From assembly GCA_020635565.1 (NCBI GenBank), contig JACJZN010000009.1, positions 124,001-188,000 on the forward strand: DNA of 64,000 nt. Direction: 5' to 3'. This DNA is from Flavobacteriales bacterium (GTDB lineage: Bacteria > Bacteroidota > Bacteroidia > Flavobacteriales_D > Parvicellaceae). Position 1 is the first letter of the stretch; every line of letters begins with the position of its first letter. The notes under the pieces were generated by a model. It was not told the DNA's origin. It did no database searches and saw only the letters and a list, made by a program, of their open reading frames with translations. The position numbers and the translations under genes were made by a program. Of this stretch, positions 30,501 to 37,053 are shown piece by piece.

Positions 30501-33500
30501 ATTAGAAGTTGTTGTACAAGTATTCCCATCCGTGATTTCTACATAATAGTCTCCAGCAGTAAGTCCAGTAGCAGAAGATGAAGTAGCTCCAGCAACTGCA
30601 GTACCACCTGAAGTAAACCATTGGTACGAATAACTAGTTGTTCCACCAGATACGTTTACTGAACCTGCTCCATCAGTTCCTCCATTACAAGAAACATTTG
30701 AAGTGACAGTGGCAACAGCATTCAAAGGTGTTGGTTGAGTAATTGTGATAGTAACAGCATCAGAACAGTTGTTTGCATCTGTTACAGTTACAGAATAGGT
30801 TCCTGCTGCTAAACCAGTTGCAGCAGTTGATGTTCCACCACTTGGAGACCATGCGTAAGTCAATGCACCAGTTCCGCCCGAAGCACTTACTTCAGCTTCA
30901 CCAGTAGAAGCTCCATTACAATCCACATCTACATGGCTCGGAGCAACTTCAGAGATGGTCGGTGCCAAGTTATTTGAAACAACAACTGTTATAGTATTTG
31001 AACAAGAGTTGTTATCAGTTACAACTACCGTGTAAGATCCTGCTGCAAGTCCTGTCGCGTTTGCAGTTCCTTGACCACCACCTGGAGCAGGTGTCCAGTT
31101 GTAATTTGTGAATGTTCCTGTACCTCCACTCGCAGTTACTGTTGCAGTACCATCAGTGGCACCGCAGTTGGCCGGTGTACTTGTTTCTGATAATGAGATC
31201 ACAGTTGGTTCAGTTACGGTCACCGAAGCAGTTGTTGTACATGTTGGAGCTACCGCATCGGCAACTGTTACAGTATAAGTGCCAGCTGCAAGGTTAGCGG
31301 TTGTAGTAGCAGTGTTATCAAATGTGGTATTGTTCCAAGAGTAACTATATGAACCGGAACCACCACCAGCAGTCACGGTCGCTTGACCATCTGCATCACC
31401 ATTACAACTTAAGGCAACAGGTGCGATAGATGCTGTTAAAGCAGGAGGTTCAGATATGGTAACATTGATGGTTTCTGTACAAGTTGCATCTGCGGCATCA
31501 GATACAGTAACTGTGTACGAACCTGCTGCCAAACCAGTAAATGATCCAGAAGCTTGTGCTCCACCTCCGATATTGTAAGTATAAGATCCACTTCCTCCAG
31601 TTGCACCTATCGTTACGGATCCAGTTGATTGTCCATTACAAAGAACATTCGTTTGGTTTACAATAGAAGGTACGATGGCAGTTGGTTCCGTGATAGTTCC
31701 AGAAACCGTTGAAGTACAACCACCACCATCAGTAACAGTATATGAGTAAGCTCCAGCACTTACAGTAAAAGTACCCGTTCCAGAATAAGCTGGTGTTCCA
31801 CCAGAAGCAGTTACAACTACTGAAGTTGTTCCTCCATTACATGTAATAGTTCCAGGAGTGTCATCAGCTACTAGAGGTGTAGGTTCAGTAAGAGTTCCAG
31901 ACACCGTAGAGGTACATCCTTTGGCATCAGTAACAGTATAAGAATATGGTCCTGCTCCCAGTGTAAATGTACCAGTTCCTGAGTATGGAGTTGTACCACC
32001 TGTTGCAGTTATAGTAATAGTGGTTGTTCCTCCGTTACAAGAAATTGTACCTGGAGTCCCAGAGGCAGTTAAAACAGCTGGCTGAGTAATAGTTCCAGAA
32101 CCAGTTGCCTGACATCCGTTAATATCAGTCATTGTGACATTGTATGTTCCTGCACATTGGTTTGATAATGTACTTCCAGTTCCTGCTCCTCCCCAGTTAT
32201 ATGTGTAGCCCGAGGTTCCTGCACCAACTGCAGTGATCGATCCATCGCAAGCTCCATTACAATTAACAGGAGTAGGTGTAACTGTCACAGTTGGATTTGG
32301 ATTAATAGTAACAGGTATTGTGATCGCATCCGTACATCCACTAGTAGTGGTAGTAAGGGTTACGTTATATGTGCCTGCTGCAGCATATGAAGTAGTGACA
32401 GATGATGATGTAGAAGTTGAAGGAGATCCACTAGGTATTGACCACGAGTAGGTTCCTGCAGTTCCAGTATTTGTAAGTGTAATTGAGTTTGTTGCCAAAC
32501 ATTGATTTCCAGAAATACTAAAGTTTGGATTAGGAAGTGGGGTTACTGTAACCGTAGAAGTTTCTGTATCATTTGGACAACCAGTTGTTGACCCAGTAAC
32601 AGTATACGTTGTTGTAGATGTAGGACTCGCAGTTACTGAAGCCCCAGATGTTCCACTTAATCCAGTAGAAGGTGACCAAGAATAACTCGTCATACCTGAT
32701 GCAGTAAGTGTAACTGATCCGTTTTCACACATCGTTCCACTATTCACAGAAACAGTAGGTGCAGGTGTAACATTTACTGTAACAGTTCCAAGCAGATCAC
32801 ACCCAGATGCATTAGTAGCAGTTACAGAATAAGTTGTTGTCGAAGTTGGAGAAGCAGTTGGATTTGCACAGTTCGTACAGCTCAATCCAGTTGAGGGAGT
32901 CCATGTGTATGCCGTTGGTCCTCCACTTGCTCCACTTACGGATAGAGTAGCACTTCCACCATTACAAATATTTACAGAAACACTTCCAGATGAGGGACCA
33001 ACACTACCAGAAAGAGCACTTGTAGCACCAACAGTAAGATTTCCACCAGAAGTAACTGTTACCGTTACATCATCTGTCGTAGACGAAGGACATAATGGGT
33101 TTCCAGTTGCAGAAGTTGCAGTGTAAGTCGTAGTTGTTGTTGGAGTTGCTGTAACCGTAGTTCCAGAACTTCCTGATAAAGTTCCTGATGGAGACCATGT
33201 ATATGAACCATCACCTCCAGTAGCTGATAAGCTGGTTGATTCTCCCAAACAAATGGTCACATCCGGTCCTGCATCTACAGGGATGGATACTCCTGTGCTA
33301 GCCCCAATCGTATAATCACAGACCGCACCACCATTTCCATCAACCATAATATAATAAGTGTTTCCCGGGGTCAGACCGGTGGCTGTTAGTGTGGCATTAG
33401 TTGTAGTTCCGGGATTCCAATCCAAATGCTCAGTAATTGCACCAGAACATCCCCCTCCAAATACGTAGATTTGGATTCCAGAAGAAGAATTACAGTTACT

Positions 33501-34544
33501 TGGCCAAACATTGAAAGTCATAGAGGTTCCAGAAGCTACAAATGAGATAAAAGAATTGTTTTCGATAGAACCTGAAAAGCCAGCGTCAAGTTGAGCCCAA
33601 GAATTGTCCGTGTAGGTTGAAGCAGTACTACCACAATATCCGTTTAAATCACAAATTGGTGTTGCTGTCCCGCAGGTGTTCCCTGCAGCAGGACTTGTTC
33701 CACACGCAGGAGGAGAAGGTACCTCGACCGCACAGATTCCAAATGTCCCGTTGTTGTTGTTGCCATATTCCCACATTCGAATGTAGAGTGTTTGCCCAGG
33801 AGTTAAACTGTTCAATGTAATTGCAGACATGGCTCCATTGGAACTTCCATCGTCATCACAATCTAATAAAGTAAATGTTCCCGAACATGAAGTAGCTGTA
33901 TACACTGCCATTCCTCCGTCAGTTATAACGCCAGTTTGGGAATCAAATTGGATGGATCCTGAAGCTGGAACTGTTGCGGTAAACCATACATCACCACCAG
34001 AGTAACTAGCACATCCAGGGGCTGGTATTCCTGAAGTAGCTGTTGCATTGGCATTCGTATATGTAGAATATGAACAGCTAGTACCAACTGTTAAAGGAAT
34101 GGCATTACATGGATTGTCATTTGATGGCGCACTACCACCTCCGCCACCACCTCCTCCAGAGATGTATGTGATGGAGCTAGTATATCCGGTAGTTGCAGTC
34201 CCACAAGTAGGTGAACAACTTGTAGTGTAATGAACGTAGTATGTCCCACCTACTGTAGCGGTCCATTGAAGAGGAGTGTTTCCAGTGGCTATAACAGTAC
34301 CAGTAGGGGAGCCCTGAGTTACAGTTATACAACCACCTCCAGAATAGGCAGACTGATAAGTTGTTCCTGCAACTACACTAGAGATAGTGCTATATTCAGA
34401 CTGGTACTGGATCGAACTAATAGTAGTTGTTCCACTTGTTGGTGCGGTAGCCGAACCATAGGAAGAGGAGTTAGTACACTGACCAAAAATATCAGTACTT
34501 ATCCAAGAAGTAAAAAGAAAAACAATGATTAGTAGATTTCTCAT
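21555..34544 (-). CDS. Giant SprB-like repeat adhesin secreted by T9SS
   Basis: A 4329-residue surface protein, intact over 13 kb. Order: Sec signal peptide (1-21); Ser/Gly-rich segment with a poly-Gly run; two domains of the type found before adhesin repeats (about 140-430, with SGGDVWFTATV and GLTPGNTYYIMVDG); several Ig-like domains (about 430-750, VTICLGESTSLSATGG); about 40 SprB-type repeats of about 79 residues (about 750-3890); Ig-like domains; a PKD domain (about 4138-4235, YDWDFGDGY); and a type B T9SS sorting domain (about 4236-4329, TPNAFSPNGDGDNDTF ... NRWGQLIYEG). SprB homologues are mobile adhesins for gliding. It is the last gene of a cassette starting with an ECF sigma factor. 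Exact role (gliding, attachment, aggregation) is not shown. Confidence 0.9.
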   Translation of the reverse strand: MRNLLIIVFLFTSWISTDIFGQCTNSSSYGSATAPTSGTTTISSIQYQSEYSTISSVVAGTTYQSAYSGGGCITVTQGSPTGTVIATGNTPLQWTATVGGTYYVHYTTSCSPTCGTATTGYTSSITYISGGGGGGGGSAPSNDNPCNAIPLTVGTSCSYSTYTNANATATSGIPAPGCASYSGGDVWFTATVPASGSIQFDSQTGVITDGGMAVYTATSCSGTFTLLDCDDDGSSNGAMSAITLNSLTPGQTLYIRMWEYGNNNNGTFGICAVEVPSPPACGTSPAAGNTCGTATPICDLNGYCGSTASTYTDNSWAQLDAGFSGSIENNSFISFVASGTSMTFNVWPSNCNSSSGIQIYVFGGGCSGAITEHLDWNPGTTTNATLTATGLTPGNTYYIMVDGNGGAVCDYTIGASTGVSIPVDAGPDVTICLGESTSLSATGGDGSYTWSPSGTLSGSSGTTVTATPTTTTTYTATSATGNPLCPSSTTDDVTVTVTSGGNLTVGATSALSGSVGPSSGSVSVNICNGGSATLSVSGASGGPTAYTWTPSTGLSCTNCANPTASPTSTTTYSVTATNASGCDLLGTVTVNVTPAPTVSVNSGTMCENGSVTLTASGMTSYSWSPSTGLSGTSGASVTASPTSTTTYTVTGSTTGCPNDTETSTVTVTPLPNPNFSISGNQCLATNSITLTNTGTAGTYSWSIPSGSPSTSTSSSVTTSYAAAGTYNVTLTTTTSGCTDAITIPVTINPNPTVTVTPTPVNCNGACDGSITAVGAGTSGYTYNWGGAGTGSTLSNQCAGTYNVTMTDINGCQATGSGTITQPAVLTASGTPGTISCNGGTTTITITATGGTTPYSGTGTFTLGAGPYSYTVTDAKGCTSTVSGTLTEPTPLVADDTPGTITCNGGTTSVVVTASGGTPAYSGTGTFTVSAGAYSYTVTDGGGCTSTVSGTITEPTAIVPSIVNQTNVLCNGQSTGSVTIGATGGSGSYTYNIGGGAQASGSFTGLAAGSYTVTVSDAADATCTETINVTISEPPALTASIAPVALSCNGDADGQATVTAGGGSGSYSYSWNNTTFDNTATTTANLAAGTYTVTVADAVAPTCTTTASVTVTEPTVISLSETSTPANCGATDGTATVTASGGTGTFTNYNWTPAPGGGQGTANATGLAAGSYTVVVTDNNSCSNTITVVVSNNLAPTISEVAPSHVDVDCNGASTGEAEVSASGGTGALTYAWSPSGGTSTAATGLAAGTYSVTVTDANNCSDAVTITITQPTPLNAVATVTSNVSCNGGTDGAGSVNVSGGTTSYSYQWFTSGGTAVAGATSSSATGLTAGDYYVEITDGNTCTTTSNTISITEPAAVTGTGVETPLTCNGDNSGSINLTPSGGDGSYSFAWTGPSGFTSNVEDPTGLAAGTYNVTITDGAGCTGTASVTVTEPSAVTVTASGNDAHCAQTDGDVTATGSGGSGALTYEWYSDATLSTSAGSGASVGTLAAGTYYVEVSDANGCTETTSVTIGDLAGPTVSAVVNSDATGPGLCNGNATATGTGGTGSLTYAWDNSNTNANANDLCAGSNCVTVTDAFGCTDNTCVTINEPNGVTVVIAPTDLLCNGVCIGQADVTATGGVGGYTYAWDHGPTAEDLTGLCAGTYNVTVTDANGNIGTGSVTIAEPAAIGVTSTSFVDALCNGDCNGEVDASATGGTGTLVYEWFDASNASVGSTANTTGLCAGDYDLVVTDDNLCTSTSSVTVSEPTALSLITANVSSNCGQADGEVSVTVSGGTAVSGYTYLWEDTTPSFVGATASVTGLVAGTYTLTVTDDNGCSETATTTISDLGGPTITQTHIDANCNGSFDGSIDITVSGGSTPFTYAWSGPNGYTSTFQDINLLEAGVYDVSATDVNGCVANLSITVNEPPLLVVNPTAVNATCFGSSTGELDATSTGGTGAATYIWYDDALLSNSVGTGASLTNMAAGIYYVEATDVNSCSASGTISINEPANMIVSTTATDANCGQADGLISVSATSGGSGIYVSEVWIDAASNPVTNINAVASGSYTVTVTDDQGCTGTAVQGVSDLIGPSLSILSAASASCAGYCDGTAFIEAVGGTPTYIYTWNPAPGTGQGTPSVTGLCAGNYNVSVSDDNGCTDNIVVTILEPAPLVASITGNTDVTINGAADGTATASASGGTPAYTYDWYSSCPPGTTIGQTVAGASGLAAGTYSVVVEDSKGCLDTVCTTIDEPSTLNIVEAITDVTCFSGNDGEISITVSGGVPGYTYEWFDAATSTSTGQTGITASGLTAGDYYVVVVDQNGATQQSQDFTVAQPTQLTLVTTVTSNYNGSDISCFGECDGSVSVTASGGTTPYSYAWDAATGSQTAATATGLCDGTYSINVLDGNNCPATETITVVEPTQLVNTPSQTDASCYAQCDGEAVTSVVGGTGTYTYQWNNPGLSTTATISSLCAGTYDVTITDVNNCIINESFTITEPTELVLSGNMNGSNCNQNDGSATVTIVSGDAPFTYQWDANAGSQTTATASTLFAGSYNVVVTDGNGCTNDTTISVQDLGAPTVTILTQTDVSCNGGSDGFAQIQVTDGTAPYVYTWEDCSGNNIGQSTASALNLAAGCYNGSMVDAVGCQGTVSVTIDEPTALNALITSTTDVTCFGYTDGIATVTAGGGTAPYTYLWSDLANQTTATATGLAPGTYQVTVTDDNGCTITATATINEPAEIQLSTSVVDAFCATGTGSATVTVAAAGVSPFTYNWTPTSQATDVATGLIPGTYDVTVTDADGCIQTAQAIVGDIPPGTATIGTITDVSCNTGSDGTIDVSMSGTGTAPYTYQWFNATSNTALTGQTAVQATGLPAGDYYVEVTDANGCFSTSNTGTINEPTAIQISDAITDALCNGSSDGTAEAIASGGTQPYSYLWNDPLNQTSITANGLEAGSYTVTVTDDNNCVETHNVTIGEPTAITIDSTVTNANCGQPDGQACVTPTGGTGPYTYLWPDGSTNTCAINLLASTYIVTVEDQNGCQELISVEVADLGGPVADIISFTEVSCNSFTDGQATVDMTSGNGTSFTVLWDANTGNQTTPTASNLGAGTYSVTITDDLGCNASTSVTISEPDALAYNITTSDATCFTYCDGEANITVIGGTTPYSYEWLDNVNNTIGAASSINGLCAGNYGINVTDANNCTFTDNLTILEPMQVTGNIIGQNITCFNACNGQATATGDVGNAPFSFVWDAGTGNQTGSVAQNLCPGTYEVTITDDDGCVGTETVTITEPTLLTSSISQSGNITCNGFCDGFAQGSAAGGTAPYQYSWSNSGGGNQLATNLCAGAYTMTVTDDNGCTTTSNITLTQPQALSASATTTNLSCFQSCDGSASVSVSGGVTPYAYQWNNSTFATTSSFANECAGTYTVQVTDDNGCQLSETVIITQPTDISISANITNSNCGQDNGQVCANVNGGTSPYSYQWNDPNTQTGACALNLFAGCYTFTVTDGNACIKDTLLCVNDIAGPTVTAIASVDVTCFGAGNGSVEFTSTGGTGSLSHEIVDGSGVTVNTGSTIASSLDGDCYTLISTDAAGCVASDVICVAEPNALNAAVIQSSDALCFQVCDGTALAAANGGVTPYTYSWNSGATPTQSDNSGLCAGTYTVTVTDDNNCSTQANVTIDEPDDIIIAEVITDVTCFSGGDGTIDITVSGGTPFFLYTWSTGSTSEDIQLLSAGNYQIDIDDANGCHASETYTITEPTQVVPSFVSFNSPTCEQCNGTALVSATGGTGAFSYQWSSGNTATSTSNSGMCPGLQEVTVTDANGCSMTISQMMVNQASPQIDSMVYTGPSCNGLTNGSATVYPSGIFDPNQMTYLWNAATNNQQTSTAVALGDGIYCVTVTDPNGCTASSCVDVIEPTPLNAVPDGSTTICYGEDTQIWASGQGGTAPYTILWTPVGFSGTGPILVSPTVTTDYCFKVEDDNGCLSSQACVSIIVREPLSLDMTPSTSICDGDSFDISALGSGGIPSDYVFSWQDGSNSAVPATTVNDLSTVTVAPTEPTWYYVTLNDGCSISATDSAQISINALPIGFLSAVDSSGCEPFSAQFIANSDIGVTYEYDINCDGVYESSTSNSSFNYTFTQAGTYDVCMNVISAAGCSTLVSNNNFIEVYPVPVADFSTDPSSTTILTPEITLIDNSTGANTYDWDFGDGYLMTGNPTTTYNGEENTYGLITLPTHTFNDTGYYEVTLLVTSDDGCTSLHTETIYIEGDYTFYTPNAFSPNGDGDNDTFRPLGIGIDEDNYEFYIFNRWGQLIYEGYDPYDEWDGKYNNVMSQTDVYVWLVKTRDNEGNPKEYRGHVTLVK
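22870..32300 (-). repeat. About 40 tandem SprB-type repeats in the adhesin gene
   Basis: By eye I count about 40 units of about 235 bases (79 residues). Each begins with a Cys-containing motif such as DVTCNGxxDG, continues with xxGGTxPYTYxW, GLxAGTYTVTVTDxxGC, and ends in a linker such as VTITEPTAL. The two Cys per unit could pair. Eight units are of a second class (NCGQxDG start, DLGGPTV-like end). Units 2 and 3 (near 31,680-32,080) are unusually alike and look like a recent duplication. DNA identity between other units is modest, so this is an old, diverged array. Confidence 0.85.
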
Positions 34545-34549
34545 ATTAT

Positions 34550-34557
34550 GAAATGTA
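34550..34557 (-). promoter_or_regulatory. Possible -7 box TACATTTC for the adhesin gene
   Basis: Seven of eight matches to TAnnTTTG (final C for G), five bases before the adhesin ATG, in a 33-base gap. It might allow expression of the adhesin apart from the upstream sigma cassette. No TTG at -33. Confidence 0.3.
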
Positions 34558-34577
34558 AGTAGGGTAAATTGGTTTGT

Positions 34578-34988
34578 TTAGTTAGTGTGTAAAGTTCCTT
34601 TAATATCGACAACATTAAATCCAATGGAGTCAATAAACGATTTGATGTCGTCAATTTCAGTAAATAATTCTCCCGAAAAGGAAAAACGAGCTACTCTTTT
34701 GCCTTCGTCATTCGTCAATACTTGGTAGGATACAGCTGGGTAGCCAAGTTGTTCTTTTATAACGTTAGAGGTTTTGATTAAGTAATATGTTTCCTCCTCT
34801 GGATACATGGACGCATCTACTTCAACTAGGTAATGTTTGATTAAACCGTCTGAGTAGTGTTTTCCACTTCTCAAATTTGAGCTGACGACTGCTTCAGCTT
34901 GTCCATTAGCAGGGATTAAATTTTGTGCAAAAGCACCGCTCGTAATGAACAGTGCCAGCAATGTTGATAGAATATGTTTTTTTATCAT
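34578..34988 (-). CDS. Small secreted protein between T9SS cargo genes
   Basis: A 136-residue exported protein: signal peptide MIKKHILSTLLALFITSGAFAQ (cleavage after residue 21), then about 114 residues with mixed alpha/beta pattern (KHYLVEVDASMYPEEETYYLIKT; VARFSFSGELFTEIDDIKSFIDSIGF). I do not recognise a family. It has no T9SS sorting domain, so it is presumably periplasmic. It lies 13 bases downstream of the PKD/CHU_C membrane protein and 33 bases upstream of the giant adhesin, so a role in adhesin biogenesis, such as a dedicated chaperone or secretion partner, is plausible but only from position. Confidence 0.6.
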   Translation of the reverse strand: MIKKHILSTLLALFITSGAFAQNLIPANGQAEAVVSSNLRSGKHYSDGLIKHYLVEVDASMYPEEETYYLIKTSNVIKEQLGYPAVSYQVLTNDEGKRVARFSFSGELFTEIDDIKSFIDSIGFNVVDIKGTLHTN

Positions 34989-35001
34989 CTCTATAGTAGT
35001 T

Positions 35002-36330
35002 TTATTTAAGGAGTAACACGGCTCCTTTATATTGTTCGGATTTTCCTTCTGAATTGGTTAGAGAAACCACCCAAATATAGGTGTCTTCGCTGCAGTTGAT
35101 GCCATTTTGTTGATTTCTTCCGTCCCATTGTTGATTAATATTTTTCGTTTCGAAAATTAATCCATCAGTTTTACTGAAGATAGACATCGTGAATTCCACA
35201 TCCATTAGTTTTAATGCCTCAGGAATAAAGTAGTCATTTATCCCATCTCCATTTGGAGTGAAAGAATTTGGTGCAAGTAGGTTATAATCTTCCTTGATTG
35301 TTACTTTATGTGTTGTTTTTGAGGAGCAGCCATCTTGATTTTTACTTGACAAAGTAACATTGTAATATCCTTTTTGTTTGTAGCTTTTTACTGGAGAACC
35401 TTCAGATGAATAGGTGCCGTCTCCGAAATCCCAATGATAATTTGCAAGTTCTTCATTGCTGATTAGTTGTATACTGGGTATGATTTCCAACTCCAATTCT
35501 TTGATAACAAACTCCGTGTTTGGTGCAGGTAAAACTTCTATAATCAAATCCTTAGATTTGGAAAGAATGCTTCTGTCTTTAGATGAAGTTACAATTAACG
35601 AAACTGTATATTTTCCAGGATTTTGATAAGAATGTTTGATAACTCTTTCTTTACTGTAATTATCATCTCCAAGATTCCAAGAATAAAGTACGTCATCTTG
35701 TTCAATCGTTTCAAAGGAAACAACTTCTCCCGGACATATTTCCAACTTTTCAGCCATTATTAATGCACTTGGGATGGTAATTTCTTTAACAGCAAGTGAT
35801 TCATTAGGTGTATTGGTGTTATCATTAGAAGACTCTGTAATGTTGTTAAGAATCTTGTTAGCCGGTTCGACAGTTTCAGTTACTTGGTTCTGTGTGTTCT
35901 GATTTTCAACGGCAGAAATCTGGTCAGAATTAACTACAGAACTGTTGTTGTTCTTTTCTTGGTTTTGATCTAATGAATTCGATGAATTAATTTCATCAAT
36001 TGTAGGGTTTAAGGAGAAGTCATCTGTGATTTCTTCCTTGTCAATTGTGTTGGTTTCAACTGCGATATCGGTTAGGTCATTGTTTTGTTCTTGGTGCTTG
36101 TTCTGAGTAGTAGTTTCGCTACTGCTAGAAAAAGCAAAATAAGATGCAACAATAATCAAAGTCACAGTGGCAGCACCCATAAAATACCACTTCAAATTAG
36201 ATCCGGATGTGCCTGCGGTGTTTGCAGCACTTTGTTTTGATTCAAAAGCACTCCATTCAGCAGAAGTGAATTCGTACTTCTGTTGATTGAGTTTTTGCTT
36301 AATGATATCGTCTAAAAAGTCATTATTCAT
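35002..36330 (-). CDS. Anti-sigma-like membrane protein with PKD and T9SS-type C-terminal domain
   Basis: A 442-residue protein with an unusual order: a short cytosolic segment (1-46, MNNDFLDDIIKQKLNQQKYE), one membrane helix (47-69), a Gln/Asn/Ser/Glu-rich linker (70-180), two PKD domains (about 185-267 with SWNLGDDNY; about 270-346 with HWDFGDGTY) and a gliding-motility-type C-terminal domain (348-442, LAPNSFTPNGDGINDYF). It overlaps the ECF sigma gene by four bases, the position of an anti-sigma factor. The N-terminus is short and lacks a known anti-sigma motif such as a ZAS zinc site, so that role is inferred from synteny. The helix is an uncleaved anchor rather than a signal peptide, odd for a T9SS cargo. 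Confidence 0.75.
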   Translation of the reverse strand: MNNDFLDDIIKQKLNQQKYEFTSAEWSAFESKQSAANTAGTSGSNLKWYFMGAATVTLIIVASYFAFSSSSETTTQNKHQEQNNDLTDIAVETNTIDKEEITDDFSLNPTIDEINSSNSLDQNQEKNNNSSVVNSDQISAVENQNTQNQVTETVEPANKILNNITESSNDNTNTPNESLAVKEITIPSALIMAEKLEICPGEVVSFETIEQDDVLYSWNLGDDNYSKERVIKHSYQNPGKYTVSLIVTSSKDRSILSKSKDLIIEVLPAPNTEFVIKELELEIIPSIQLISNEELANYHWDFGDGTYSSEGSPVKSYKQKGYYNVTLSSKNQDGCSSKTTHKVTIKEDYNLLAPNSFTPNGDGINDYFIPEALKLMDVEFTMSIFSKTDGLIFETKNINQQWDGRNQQNGINCSEDTYIWVVSLTNSEGKSEQYKGAVLLLK

Positions 36331-36896
36331 TGACCGTTAATTTTAGTCTGTAAAATCGCTTTAATTCTTGCCCGTGCCTTCGATAAATTTGACTTCGATG
36401 TCCCAACGGAAATGTTTAGTTCTTCAGCAATTTCTTGGTGAGTTAATCCGTCCATCACATACATATTGAATACTGCTCGATACACAGGGGTTAATTGCTG
36501 CATAGCTTCAACTACATCATTTATTCCAAGCCCTTTGTAAGCAGATTGATCAGTTTCTTCCTCGTTTAGTTGATCGTCATGGGATTGGTAGATACTAGTG
36601 TCTTCAGTAAGAAGTTCATTCTTGCGTTTTCTAATAGCATCTATCGCAGTATTTACAATTATCCTGCGAACCCAACCTTCAAACGATCCGTTGTCATCGT
36701 ATAAGCCAATTTTGTCAAAGACCTTAATAAAACCATCTTGAAGAATATCAGTTGCTTCCTGTCTGTCTTGAGCATATCGCATACATACACCAAGCATTGG
36801 ACTAAACAATAGTTCATAAATGTTGCGTTGACATTTTTTGTCATTTCGCTTACATCCTCTAATCCACAGGTCTAACTCTTCTTGAGTTGGTTTCAT
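36327..36896 (-). CDS. ECF-type RNA polymerase sigma factor
   Basis: A 189-residue sigma-70 family protein. Region 2 (about residues 24-92) shows RYAQDRQEATDILQDGFIKVF and GSFEGWVRRIIVNTAIDAIRKRK, the core-binding and -10-recognition helices. Region 4 (about 128-182) shows LTPVYRAVFNMYVMDGLTHQEIAEELNIS with VGTSKSNLSKARARI, the -35-binding helix-turn-helix. No region 1.1 or 3, hence ECF group. It is the first gene of the minus-strand cassette ending in the giant adhesin and is divergent from mdh across 157 bases. In Porphyromonas an ECF factor (SigP) controls T9SS genes; a similar role here is inference. Confidence 0.93.
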   Translation of the reverse strand: MKPTQEELDLWIRGCKRNDKKCQRNIYELLFSPMLGVCMRYAQDRQEATDILQDGFIKVFDKIGLYDDNGSFEGWVRRIIVNTAIDAIRKRKNELLTEDTSIYQSHDDQLNEEETDQSAYKGLGINDVVEAMQQLTPVYRAVFNMYVMDGLTHQEIAEELNISVGTSKSNLSKARARIKAILQTKINGQ

Positions 36897-37001
36897 TGTT
36901 CAAGTGATAATCTAACGGGGCAGAAATTAAAGGTTGCCTGTTGATGAAAAAAATGTTTTTAAAAAATTATATCATTTAATCTACTGTGCCATGAGAATTT
37001 A

Positions 37002-37009
37002 TAACTTCG
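37002..37009 (+). promoter_or_regulatory. Possible -7 box TAACTTCG for mdh
   Basis: Seven of eight matches to TAnnTTTG, 45 bases before the mdh ATG. The leader after it is A-rich (AACTAAAAAAATAATTTAAA), as favoured for translation start in Bacteroidota. No clear -33 TTG. Confidence 0.35.
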
Positions 37010-37053
37010 TAGACAAATCAGATTCTTAATCAAAACTAAAAAAATAATTTAAA

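Noticed and set aside
22870..32300. Repeat array considered as a CRISPR or satellite DNA
   Set aside because: Units are about 235 bases, in frame, diverged at DNA level and clearly protein repeats; no constant short repeat with unique spacers.
28744..34532. Plus-strand open frames opposite the giant adhesin (Val/Thr/Pro-rich proteins of 60-100 residues)
   Set aside because: They are mirror images of the Thr/Gly/Ala-rich repeat codons, begin and end at random with respect to repeats, and lack start signals.
36897..37053. Small RNA or tRNA in the sigma factor/mdh gap
   Set aside because: No cloverleaf, no terminator, and only a weak promoter-like box; the gap looks like two divergent promoters.
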